Below, in pieces: positions 44,629 to 55,003 of a stretch of 64,000 nt of DNA. Origin of the DNA: Nelumbo lutea (taxonomy: Eukaryota > Streptophyta > Magnoliopsida > Proteales > Nelumbonaceae); assembly GCA_022828595.1 (NCBI GenBank), contig JAKGHH010000005.1, positions 23,449,875 to 23,513,874 on the forward strand, written 5' to 3'. Position 1 is the stretch's first letter, and each line of letters opens with the position of its first letter. The notes under the pieces were generated by a model. The model was not told where the DNA came from, did not search any database, and worked only from the letters and a program-made list of their open reading frames with translations. The position numbers were made by a program, and so were the translations under genes.

Positions 44629-46370
44629 TGAAGGGAAGGGAGATCCATCGTATGGATGGCTGAACCTTGCAGGAATGCTGGGCGAAATTTCAAAATTTTT
44701 TTTTCTCTCCCATCTGGGAATCGTATTCCCTAATTTAGAAAACTGCATTTCCAAGGTTCGTTCTTGAAACAAAATTAGACCATATCTGAAACCAAAGGTG
44801 GGAGAGGGAAATACTTGATATGGAATTAAAAGAAACTCCCAACATAGGTGTTCACACCCAAAGAGGATACCAAATCTGCCTACACTGAAGATGACATAGC
44901 GTATGTTGAGGCAGGATCAACAAGAATGGTTCTTCAGCAAAAATCTGGGATTCTTCACCAAGAATCAAGTAAGGTGGTGTGAGCATGACTTCTGATTATT
45001 TATTCACCAAGAAACAATATCAAGAACACTTCTTGATCACTACAGGAGGAGGAGATCGAACTGGGATGGTGGCAAGAACTGAGGGAGAGAAAAGACTACA
45101 GAAAAGAGTGTATTCTTTCAGTGGAATTTCCCCCTATTTATAATCCTTTCAGGATCAACTTCCTAATCTGATTAGGAATGAGATTTCCTATTCTATATCT
45201 TGTATTTAGATCTAGACTCTCAAGTTGATAAGACCTATCTTATCCAAATACTAATCCAATCAAATTATAAACCAAAGATGGCCCATTTTAATTAAACCAC
45301 TTAACCCATTATATGCTAGCTAGTTTGGTTCTATTTGTATGGTGTGGGACCCTAGCATTGATCTACACATCAGGCACATGGGTTCAACCCAGCCTTTATT
45401 ACAAGGCCTAGCCAAATTCACTGTAGGTCATAGTAAACCCCTGAGTCCATCACCATGGGTTCTTAATGGGCCCAAAATTTACACTAAGTGGTCCTTAGGT
45501 TGAGCCATCTTGTTAAGGCCCAAGGACAACGGGTAGATGCAAGATTAGCCCATCAAGTATTACTCTCAATGGTCTTACACTTAACCTCTCAGTCCATAAT
45601 GATCAAACACTGCCTGACAAGAGAGAAACTCTCCTTCAGATGTAAGGTATAGTGTTGCACTCTCTACTCACATGGATCCTGTGAATTAAAACCTTTTACA
45701 AACAACTTGTGAAACCATAATATATAAGTATGCCTATACATAAATATATTTTGCAAAAACAATTTTCAAACATATTTTAAATTAACTACCGGTAGTTTAG
45801 GTTTCAATCAAAGAGAGTGCATTCCTCGATCATTCACATTGTCTGACGAAGGAGCTGATCCTATCACTATGATCACCCACTCAGGTGACTTCTCGGACTG
45901 CCCAACATGCTCAGGTTTTGATCCGGTAAAGGATTTCACTGATTGGCATATTGAAGACAACCAATCCGACACCTAGTGCAGTACCATAATTGAGTCTAGG
46001 GGCCAGGTGTAACATTCTTGTTTTTCCCATTTATCTACAAAGTCCAGGGCAATACTGGAATTTGGTCTGGTTCATGGTTTCAAGCGAACCCACACTTCAT
46101 TCACCTCAGGTCTCACCCTGGAAGCTAAGACAAGCCACCCCAACAACTTGGCGGCACATCAGTGTTAGCCTTGGCAGGATAAATCTACCTAGATCTATCC
46201 AATAGTTGTGAAGATTCTAAAGTAACACAAGTCTCATAAGTGTCCAATTTATGGGTATTACATAGAAACACACCATAATAACATGAATCATTTATGCACT
46301 TTATTCATTTACAATAAATGACAATAAGTACATTAATCTGATTGGAGCTAAGGGCATACACTGTCTAACA
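44629..46370 (-). mobile_element. Copia 5' LTR, subtype B, minus strand
   Basis: 1742 bp, starting on the minus strand at 46370 (TGTTAGACAGTGTATGCCC) and ending at 44629 (...CTTCCCTTCA). It heads the minus-strand polyprotein. On its outer side it abuts plus-strand copia integrase with no spacer. Confidence 0.9.
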
Positions 46371-48565
46371 ATATTGATGAATGGGGTCCCATGAATGTTA
46401 GGACATGCAACCAACACTGTTATTTCATAACTTTCACCGATCATTACGCGTACCTAATGAGACATAAGTCTGAATCCTTTGAAAATTTCACGGAGTTTAG
46501 ACAAGATGTCAAGAAACAGTTGGGGAAACACATTAAAACCCTTCAGTCAGATCGATGAGGTGAATATCTCTGACGAATTCAGAGACTACCTAAAGGACAA
46601 CGGGATTGTATCACTATTGTCTCCTCCTGCTATAGCATTATTAAATGGTGTGTCAGAGAGTAGAAAATGAACACTATTGGATATGGTTCGATCACTCATT
46701 GTGCATTCTGAGCTACCTATATCCATTTGGGGACACGCATTGGAGACTGCTATATACGTGTTGAATCGGGTTCCAACCAAATCCATTCCTAAGACTCCTT
46801 AAGAGCTATGGACCGGTAAGAAACCAAGTGTAAGACACTTGAAGATTCGGGGTTGTCCAACACATGTTAAAAGAACAAGTGCAGACAAATTGGAATCCAA
46901 GACTAGTCATTGCCTATTTATAGGCTACCCCAATGCCTCTGTTGGGTACCTTTTCTATGACCCAAGAGAGCAAAAGGTGTTTTGTAGTCGAAATGCCTAC
47001 TTATTGGAGGAGGATTATATCTTGAATGATCAATGTTAGGAAATTGTTGTTGATGAGGAATGCTCAGGAGTAGTGGGAGATGTCCTAAAGATTCCAGATA
47101 ATATCCAACTTAAAAGATCTCCTCGGGTGTCTAGACCTCCAATTTATTATGATTATGATCAAGAAAGTTACTTGATGGAGCCACGATCAGTGAGGAAGAT
47201 CCTGTGACTTATACAGAAGCTATGTTGGATATAGATTCCTTGAAGTGGATAGTTACCATAAAAGTTGAGATGGGCTCAATGAAAACCAACAGAGTCTAGA
47301 TTCTCGTAGACCCACCCCTAGGTAAAAGCAATTGGTCTCAAATGGATCTACAAGAGGAAGAAGGGCCCTGATGGAGAGGTTGAGACCTATAAAGCTCATC
47401 TTGTATCAAAAGGGTACATTTAGAAAGAAGGAGTCGATTATGAAGAGACCTTTTCGCCTGTGGCCATGCTTATATCCATTCAAATTCTATTATCTATAGC
47501 AACACACTATGATTATGAGATTTAGCATATGGATGTTAAAACCACATTCCTGAGTGGATATATATATATATATATATATGCAATAACTGTAAAGCATTAT
47601 TGCATCTTGTCAAGAACACATGGTGTGCAAACTGAACAAATCCATCAATGGATTAAAGCAAGGTTCCAGATGTTGGAACATATGATTTAACTATACAGTC
47701 AAATAGTTTGACTTTGAGCAAAATTCAGATGAATCATGTGTTTATAGGAAAATAGTGGAAGATAAGGTTACGTTTCTGGTTCTGTATGTAGACAACATTC
47801 TACTCATTGGGAATGATGTTGGGATGTTGACTATGGTAAAGGTATGGCTTTCATAGAAATTATCCATGAACGATCTTGGAAAAGCCTCTTACATCTTGGG
47901 ACTTTGACTTTATAGAGATAGATCGAAGAGGATAATAGGATTATGCCAATTTACTTACATTGACAAGATTGTTAATAGGTACAACCTGGAGAACTCCAAG
48001 AAATGATTTGTCCCTTTCAGACATGGAGTCATTCACTCCAAGGGAATGCCTCCCAAGACTCTTAAGGAGATTGAGGGCATGAGAGAGGTTCCTTATGCCT
48101 CAGCCATAGGGAGCATCATGTATGCCATGTTGTGCATTTGGCCAGACATTGCTCTGGTTGTGAGTGTGGTAAGTAGATACCAGTCAAACCCAGGTGTGGA
48201 GCATTGGATTGTCATGAAAAACATTCTCAAATACCTTATGAGGACTAAGAATATTGTATTGTCTTCGATGGTAGTTCACTACAGATGGTCAGGTATACTG
48301 ATGCCGACTTCCAATCAGACCCAGATGATAGAAAGTCTACAACACTGGAGCCAAGATCCCATTCGAAGTCCAAGCACATCGTGAGGAAGTATCACATACT
48401 TCAAGAGATTGTTGGTAGATGGGACATCCAGATTTAGAAGATAGCATCGGCAGACAATGTGGCAGATCCATTGACTAAGCCATTGACACAGAATGTGTTT
48501 GAGAAACACATGGATAGTCTGGGACTGAGGCTTGTACCTGATTGGACCTAAGTGCAGGTGGAAAT
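46371..48565 (+). pseudogene. Copia integrase, RT and RNase H, plus strand, 5' end cut
   Basis: Begins within integrase (MNVRTCNQH), then [51 protein letters not shown] (open frame 46839-47039), hinge CSRNAYLLEEDYIL, RT ([39 protein letters not shown]), YVDN in place of YVDD (47785-47796), and RNase H to ADP-L-TKPL. A (TA)n run lies where the RT should continue after TFL-G. The polypurine tract GTGCAGGTGGAAAT leads into the LTR at 48566. Many stops. Confidence 0.85.
47558..47579 (+). repeat. (AT)n microsatellite inside RT coding DNA
   Basis: Eleven AT units directly after the MDVKTTFLSG codons, replacing sequence that in sister copies encodes D-IYMQQP. It appears to have grown from the ATATCTATATGCAGC of the ancestral gene. 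Confidence 0.9.
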
Positions 48566-50060
48566 TGTTAGACAGTGTATGCCCTTAGCTCCAATCAGAT
48601 TGATGTACAGATACATTTTTTTGTAAATGAATAAAAGAACATAATTGTTTCATGTTATGATTAGTATGTTTTTGTGTAATTACCCCTTAAATTGGAAACT
48701 GATAAAACTCGTGTTAGTTTAGAATGTTCTCATCTATTGGATAGATTTGGGGAGTTTATCCTACCAATGCTGACACTAATGTGGTGCCAAAGAAGTTGGG
48801 GCAGCTTGTCTCAACTGCTAAGGTTGGACCCAAAGCACATGTAGTGTGTATTTTTTTGAAACACTGAACCCAGATCATTTTCCAACTATGCCCTGGACCT
48901 TGGAGACTGGTGGGCAAAACTAGAAAGTTACACATAACCTGTAGAAATGATTATGGTATTGCACTATGTGGTGGATCAGACTGTCTTTGTTATGCCAATT
49001 AGTGAGACCCTTTGGGGGTCAAAACCTGTGTATGTTGAGGCAGTCTGAAAATTCATTTGAGTGGGTGATCATAGTGATAGGATCATCCCCTTTGTCGGAC
49101 AAAGAGAATGATCGGGGATGCACTCTCTCTGATGGAAACCTAAACTATCGGCAGTTGATTTCAACCATTGAAATTTGTTTTGCAAAATATATTTATATAG
49201 AGATACACACACACACACACATAACCACATATATTAGCAGATAATATATATATAAATAAAAATTTGAACTGGCTTAACAAGATTAATTAAAATAGGACAG
49301 TTATGGGATTTAGATCAACAGATGGGATAAGGGATTATCCCTATCCACTCAAAGGGTCCAGATCCAAATAAAGATTTGGATCAGGAGACTCCTAATTTGA
49401 TTAGGAAGGCTGATCTTTATCTGCTGATAAGATAAGGTATTATCCTTATCTCTTAAAGAGAGCCTAGATCCAAATAAAAGATTTGGATTAGGAGAACCTC
49501 TCTTTAAGGCTATAAATAGAAGAGCAGGGTGAACCTCCAAATCAACTCACAGTTTGTTGAATTACAGAGAGAGACAACACAGTTTGACTGCATTGTCTTC
49601 TTCTCTCCTGCTCTTGCCGCCCTACCGGTTTGATCTCCACCAGTGGGAGTGATCAAGAATAGTTATTGATATTGCCTTTTGGTAGAAAAGGCAATCTAAA
49701 GCCGTGCTCACCTTTCCTCCATCATTTTCTTGCTAAAGAATTCGGTTCTTGCTGAAGAATTGTCCTACTGATTTTGCTTAACCTCACATTGTGTCATTTT
49801 TGGTGGATGTAGTCTTTGGTCTTCTCCTTGGGCATGAACACCTTCATTGGTGGTTTATTATTATTTTGTATCAGGTATATCCCTCTACTACGTTTTGGTT
49901 TTAGATATGGTCTGGTTTGGTTTCAAGATTGATCCTTGAAAATGCATTTTTCTAAAATAGGGAATGTGATTCCCACATGGGAGAGAGAGAAATTTTTGAA
50001 AATTTGCCCAACCTTCCTATAGGGTTTGGCCATCCAAATGATGGATCTATCATCCCTTCA
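48566..50060 (+). mobile_element. Copia LTR, subtype B, shared between two elements
   Basis: 1495 bp from TGTTAGACAGTGTATG to CATCCCTTCA. It is preceded by a copia RNase H/polypurine end (so a 3' LTR) and followed by a primer-binding site and leader (so a 5' LTR). It carries (AC)n at 49205-49221 and a short (TA)n at 49241-49250. Confidence 0.9.
49511..49520 (+). promoter_or_regulatory. LTR TATA box
   Basis: TATAAATAGA after AAGGC, downstream of palindromic GATAAG/CTTATC words (49425-49465). The LTR at 57300 has TATAAATATAAG at the same place (58676). Transcription would start about 30 bp further on. Confidence 0.65.
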
Positions 50061-50061
50061 A

Positions 50062-50074
50062 TGGTATCAGAGCT
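50062..50074 (+). promoter_or_regulatory. Copia primer-binding site
   Basis: TGGTATCAGAGCT, one mismatch to the other copies, one base after the LTR. Confidence 0.88.
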
Positions 50075-51855
50075 AGGTTCAAATCTTGAACCAAATTAAA
50101 CCAAATCTAGATCTGCACAAATGGGCAGAAGGCGTTCTACCCGATTTGCGTAGTTTTTGACTTTTTGGGAAATCGATTCCTAGCTTTTAGGTGATTGATC
50201 TGAAATTAAATCTTTACTAATTTGATTAATATTTAGAACTGCTCTATATATTTTTCTTGATTTTTGGGTTGTTTCGTACGGTGGAGATCAAATTCTTTAA
50301 TGGTGCAAGAAATATGCACACCTGCTATTCCTTTCATTCTTGGTCTATAATTAATTATTTTTATTTTTTAGATATTCATATAGGAATTCAATTCTGATGT
50401 AATATTAATAGAAAATAGGTTTTCTAGTTTATTTCATTCGAAGATGAAGCAGATTGTGTAGAGGAGAGATTTTCGCAGATATGGGTTCTGCCATCTGCGA
50501 TTTGCAGTTTTAGAAACTGCTTGCAACAATCTAATTTTTGTTTTGCAGGGTATCAGTCCTACGAACAACCCTCCTTCTGATTCTTGATTGTCTTGTATTA
50601 GTTATTTAATTTCAGATCATCTTTCTTGAATTAAATCTTGAATTAAAAATCAAACCCTAGACCCATTCAAACCAGATTGGACCAAACTGGTTGGATCGAA
50701 TCTGTGGTTCGATGGGGGCTGTTCTCAGCTCTAATTTTTTCACTCATGGGTCCAGGAGTTGATGGTTATTTTTGCAAGATGCAATTCAGCCCACATCTGT
50801 AAAACCCAATTTTAATATGTTAAAACTGCTTTATCCCATTTCAGCATAAAAGCTATATGGGCCAAACTGTTCTTTGTAGTTCCGCCCATATACCTAGATA
50901 ATATTAATTAGTAATATTTTGAACTCATTTGTGCTTTGATTATGGTTTTTACAGTTATTTAATTGATTGGATCAATTATGGATTTCCTACATGTGATGTA
51001 TGGATGTGTGATGTGCAATGTTCAAGGGCCATAAGTACTTGGCCCATGCTGATTCGATAAGTGGCTCTTGTGCACACCATGGTTGAATGCTCATCATTTC
51101 CATGGTGTCCTTAAGATCATTGGATAATCTCCCATCATGGTGGGCCCTACACCAGCTTTCTCCCCAAGAGGAACCGTGTAGAACCCTAGCCGTTTAGGGC
51201 CCATCTAAATCTAGCTTTATGAAAGTTAGTGGGAGCCACTTTGGTTTGACCTAAATTAAAATAGGGGGTAATATTTTGTTCCCTCCACTGAAATATGAGT
51301 GCATTTGATAGGGAAATTCATGTGATGAACTCTCTAAAGGCCTTCCATCATTAACATGAAGATGGGTCCTTCAGTAATGAGGAAACACACCATAAAATTG
51401 GGCTATCCATTTGCTGTTGGATCTATTGGATTATTTCATAAGATGATACAACATCATATACTGATGTGGGAGGGCCTATCCTAAAATGGAAGACTTTCTC
51501 ATGGTACTTTGGCATCCACGAATATGATGGGTGAACACTCACTGGATAGAAAGGTTTAACCTAAAATGACAATGAACCTTGTTTGACAGAGGCCAAAGGG
51601 AAAGCTCATAAGATGAGTGGATATGATCCTTTATAGAAGGTGGTGGGGTTATGCAGCTGAAACTGTTGGTTCCATGCACCTTATGTGATTTCCCACATTT
51701 CTAGAGACATAATTCGTAGTCTCCCTCACTAAGTTAGGAGGGAAATCTCAGAGATGAATAAATGGGAATGGAACTTAGATTAAAAGCCATATCTATGTAG
51801 ATAACATGAATCAAATAAGGTTGTGGACTAATATTTGCTTTGCCCTTTATCAGAA
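50075..51855 (+). mobile_element. Copia leader, full length
   Basis: About 1.8 kb of noncoding DNA before gag. The proximal third is LTR-distal and T-rich, the rest (50640-51830) is the segment found in inverse orientation at 13209 and 42847. Short frames only. Hairpin at 51211-51229. Confidence 0.85.
51211..51229 (+). promoter_or_regulatory. Copia leader hairpin, copy 3 (G-U pair variant)
   Basis: CTAGCTTT ATG AAAGTTAG: same 8-bp stem and 3-base loop. Relative to CTGACTTT/AAAGTCAG, two left-arm changes and one right-arm change keep all eight positions paired, one as G-U. Confidence 0.6.
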
Positions 51856-53019
51856 ATGGAAAATGGGCAATTCGCTAAGCTGTTAGACGACAACAAGCTT
51901 AAGGGCCCAAATTATGCTGACTGGAATCGTAACCTTATGCTGGTCCTAACATCCAAGAAATTGGACAAGGTAGCTAAGAACCCTGCTCCGGAACGTCTGA
52001 GTGATAGGGCTTCTGAGGCTCACAGGAGGGACTACCAAGATTGGGAGGAGAAAAATTCTCTTGCCTAGTGCTATATTATAGCCTCAGATAATTAGATACA
52101 CAGTGACAATTCGATCATACCGAATTGTCCAAGGATATCTTGGATAGTCTAAGGACAATGTATGAGGAGTAGTATTGTTCTACTCTTCAGAAATCCTGAA
52201 ACAGTTCATGACCGCACAAATGTCCAAGAACTAGCTAGTTCGTGACCATTGTCTTAAGATGATGGGATACATCAATGAACTGGAGGCTATTGGATCTGGG
52301 CTAGATCATGTCACTAAGGTTGATGCCATCCTGAACTCTTTGCCTACTTCCTTCAATCAGTTCATCATGAACTATAACATGAACAAGCTAAATGTTACTT
52401 GTTGAAGGTGGCAAATCAGACAAGAAGAAGAGGAAGGTGAAGAAAAAGTCTCAATAGAAAGTTAACAGGCCCAAAAGGCAAAGGAAGGACAAAGCATCAG
52501 ATGCTTGTCACTTTTGCAAGCAGGCCGGCCACTGGTAGAGCAATTGCCCTCTGTACTTGGAGATCAAGAAACAGTAATTTCGAATCCATTGTCATAGAAA
52601 CCAATATGTTGGTAACTTCTGCTACCTGGTGTATTGACTCCGACTCTTCTTCTCATGTAGAAGACTGAGTGATGGAGAGATGATTCTTTACTTGGGGAAT
52701 TCTGCAAGTGTTGCAGCTACAACCATTGGAACTGTAGAATTGTATTTCAGAGAAGGATCAATTACATTAAAAGATTGTCTTTATGTACCCAATTTGAGAA
52801 GAAATTTGATTTCTGTTTCAAAACTATGTGCGAATGGATATTCTGTTCTCTTTAGTAATATGATTACTATCAAAAGAAATAACAAATTCCTTGCATATGG
52901 AGAACTTGAGAATGGTCTCTATGTTCTCCATCCTTCTCTGGAAACAAATATAACCGAAACTACATCGGATAATAACCACAAGAAAATAACCCATGATACA
53001 ATTAATCCCACGTGCCTAT
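51856..53019 (+). pseudogene. Copia gag, protease and GAG-pre-integrase, plus strand
   Basis: The ATG at 51856 begins MENGQFAKLLDDNKLKGPNY with 70 intact codons. Shifted frames continue the UBN2 gag, a Lys-rich tail and a knuckle CHFCKQAGHW with a stop before the last Cys (about 52505-52545). Protease reads CIDSDSS (Gly of DSG changed), then an open frame from 52680 with LYLGNSASVAATTIGTVELY, NLRRNLISVSKLC and LYVLHPSLETNITE. Copia sequence ends at CCCACGTGCCT (53019), where an Athila-like LTR begins. Confidence 0.88.
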
Positions 53020-53823
53020 TGATGAGACCAAAAAGAACCCTATTTTTATCCTCTAATATTCACTCTTTTATATTTATTTATCACTTAAATGAACTCATTA
53101 CTCTTGTATTTCGATTTAGGGCAATAAAGAAGGCAATTAGAAGAAAACAGGACAAATCGGGCGATTTTGCACAGTTTCGGCGACAGTCAGTAATCTGGGC
53201 CTAACTCTCAATTCCGGACACCGAATTGGACAATTCAAGAAGCATTAGAAAGTAGCAATTAGGTTGATATCTTTTTGGGTCAATTGTTCGTGACAGCCTT
53301 TGACCAATGTTTTAACATGGTTCAACCTAAAGGAATCGATGGAACAAAATTCAGTAATTGCAGCTATCTCAATTATTGTTATTTTGGTTTAACTGTTTTC
53401 ACAAATCTTAATGCTATCATTGTTTAACATGGAACGCTATCGTACCCAGTTGAGTGGTGATAAGTGTTGATCGAATGCTGGGTTTGGTCAACCGAATTAG
53501 GAAAACACAAGGTTTATTATGGCTATCCTAATAAATCTAAGGTTAAATGCTTGAATTACAAGAATGCTGAATTGTACCTAGGATCGATGGCCAATCGATT
53601 TAACCTGAACCCTTGAACCAGAATTCGGTAAGACTGATTTTCTCTTGTTTGTTTAGTTTGTTATTCTTTTAATTTTAGTTATTTAATCCCACACAATTAC
53701 TTTACCCATTCGGCTAAGAGATTATTGATTTGCTCCCTGTGGGATTCGACCTAGAACCACTTTTACTGCAAACATTTTATTGTGGGACTAGTACTAATTT
53801 TGAGGGCTTCGACAAACCCGTCA
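53020..53823 (+). mobile_element. Athila-like 5' LTR, plus strand
   Basis: 804 bp from TGATGAGACCAAAAAG to ACAAACCCGTCA, TG...CA ends, next to a primer-binding site. It starts with TGATGA as the minus-strand Athila-like LTR does but is shorter and diverged, so it belongs to a related family. No second LTR was found. Confidence 0.82.
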
Positions 53824-53829
53824 AAATTT

Positions 53830-53847
53830 TGGCGCCGTTGCCAGGGA
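53830..53847 (+). promoter_or_regulatory. Primer-binding site of the plus-strand Athila-like element
   Basis: TGGCGCCGTTGCCAGGGA, six bases after the LTR end, the standard Athila-type site. Confidence 0.88.
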
Positions 53848-53899
53848 GCAACTTTAATTTCTTAGCTATTACCTTCCTCTTGTTAACCTCTTTTGTTTT

Positions 53900-55003
53900 A
53901 TGACTCATGCTTCTCAACGAGGTGAACTCGAGTACAATCCCGAAATTGAGAGGACCACCCGTCGTTTAAGAAAGGAGGCGAAGCAAAGGAAGGATCGTTC
54001 ACCAAAGAAGGTGAATTCAGATTGTGATCTTCCCATCTTCGAAGAAGTAGAAAGAATGGCTGACAGAGAGAGGACATTAAGGGAGTTGGCTGCACCAATT
54101 CTGAACCAACAACCTTTATGCATCACGTACCCCACTCTTGAGGTAGCCTTTGAACTCAAATCTGGTTTGATTCAATTATTACCTCTGTTTCATGGTTTCC
54201 CAAATGAGGACCCTCACAAACATCTAAAGGAATTTCATGTCGTCTGTTCAAGCATGAAACCCCATGGTATGACCGAGGACCAGGTAAAACTCATAGCCTT
54301 TCCATTTACTTTAAGAGATAAAGCAAAGGATTGGTTTTATATTCTCCCTCCCGGTTCTGTATGCACATGGGATGAAATGAATAGGATATTTTTAGATAAA
54401 TATTTTCCTGCATCCCGGGCTGCGAATATAAGAAAAGAAATATGTGGAGTTCGGCAGTTTGGTGGTGAGACATTATATGAATATTGGGAAAGGTTTAAGC
54501 AACTTGTTGCTAGTTGTCCCCACCACCAAATTCCTGAACAATTGTTAATCCAATACTTCTATGAAGGGCTTCAGCCCATGGATAGAAGTATGGTCGATGC
54601 AGCCAGTGGAGGAGCCTTGGTGAACAAGACACCCGAAGCGGCCAGGGAGTTAATATCCAACATGGCCGAAAATTCACAACAGTTCGGTGCAAGGACAGAC
54701 GGTACCATTAGACGGGTTAATGAGGTAAGCCATGTAAATTTAGAAAATCAGATTTCTGACCTAACTGCTTTGGTAAGACAACTCGCTGTAGGACAAATAC
54801 AAACTGCCAGGGTGTGTGGTAAGATGACGAAATGGCCATTTAATGGTAAGCCTGAAAGATCGACAGACACACTTGACCTTATACATACTGATGTATGTGG
54901 TTCCATGAATGTTAGAACACGTAACCAGCATGTTTACTTTATTACAATTACCGATGATTACTCACAGTATGGTTACGTGTATGTAATGAGGCATAAGTCT
55001 TAA
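53900..55003 (+). CDS. Chimeric open frame: Athila-type gag fused to copia integrase
   Basis: A single uninterrupted frame of 367 codons starts at the first ATG after the primer-binding site (MTHASQRGELEYNPEIERT). Residues 1 to about 305 are Athila-type gag: LNQQPLCITYPTLEV, FPNEDPHKHLKEF, capsid-domain motifs KDWFYILPPGS, FLDKYFPASRAANIRKEICG, YEYWERFKQLVASC, LIQYFYEGLQPMDRSMVDAA, NLENQISDLTALVRQL. At the first Cys of the expected CCHC knuckle (RVCGK) it passes in frame into copia coding DNA: KMTKWPFNGKPE, LDLIHTDVCGSMNVRTRNQH, TITDDYSQYGYVY, the start of the integrase core with its first catalytic Asp, ending at a stop at 55001. It arose by deletion; expression is unknown. Confidence 0.88.
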   Translation: MTHASQRGELEYNPEIERTTRRLRKEAKQRKDRSPKKVNSDCDLPIFEEVERMADRERTLRELAAPILNQQPLCITYPTLEVAFELKSGLIQLLPLFHGFPNEDPHKHLKEFHVVCSSMKPHGMTEDQVKLIAFPFTLRDKAKDWFYILPPGSVCTWDEMNRIFLDKYFPASRAANIRKEICGVRQFGGETLYEYWERFKQLVASCPHHQIPEQLLIQYFYEGLQPMDRSMVDAASGGALVNKTPEAARELISNMAENSQQFGARTDGTIRRVNEVSHVNLENQISDLTALVRQLAVGQIQTARVCGKMTKWPFNGKPERSTDTLDLIHTDVCGSMNVRTRNQHVYFITITDDYSQYGYVYVMRHKS

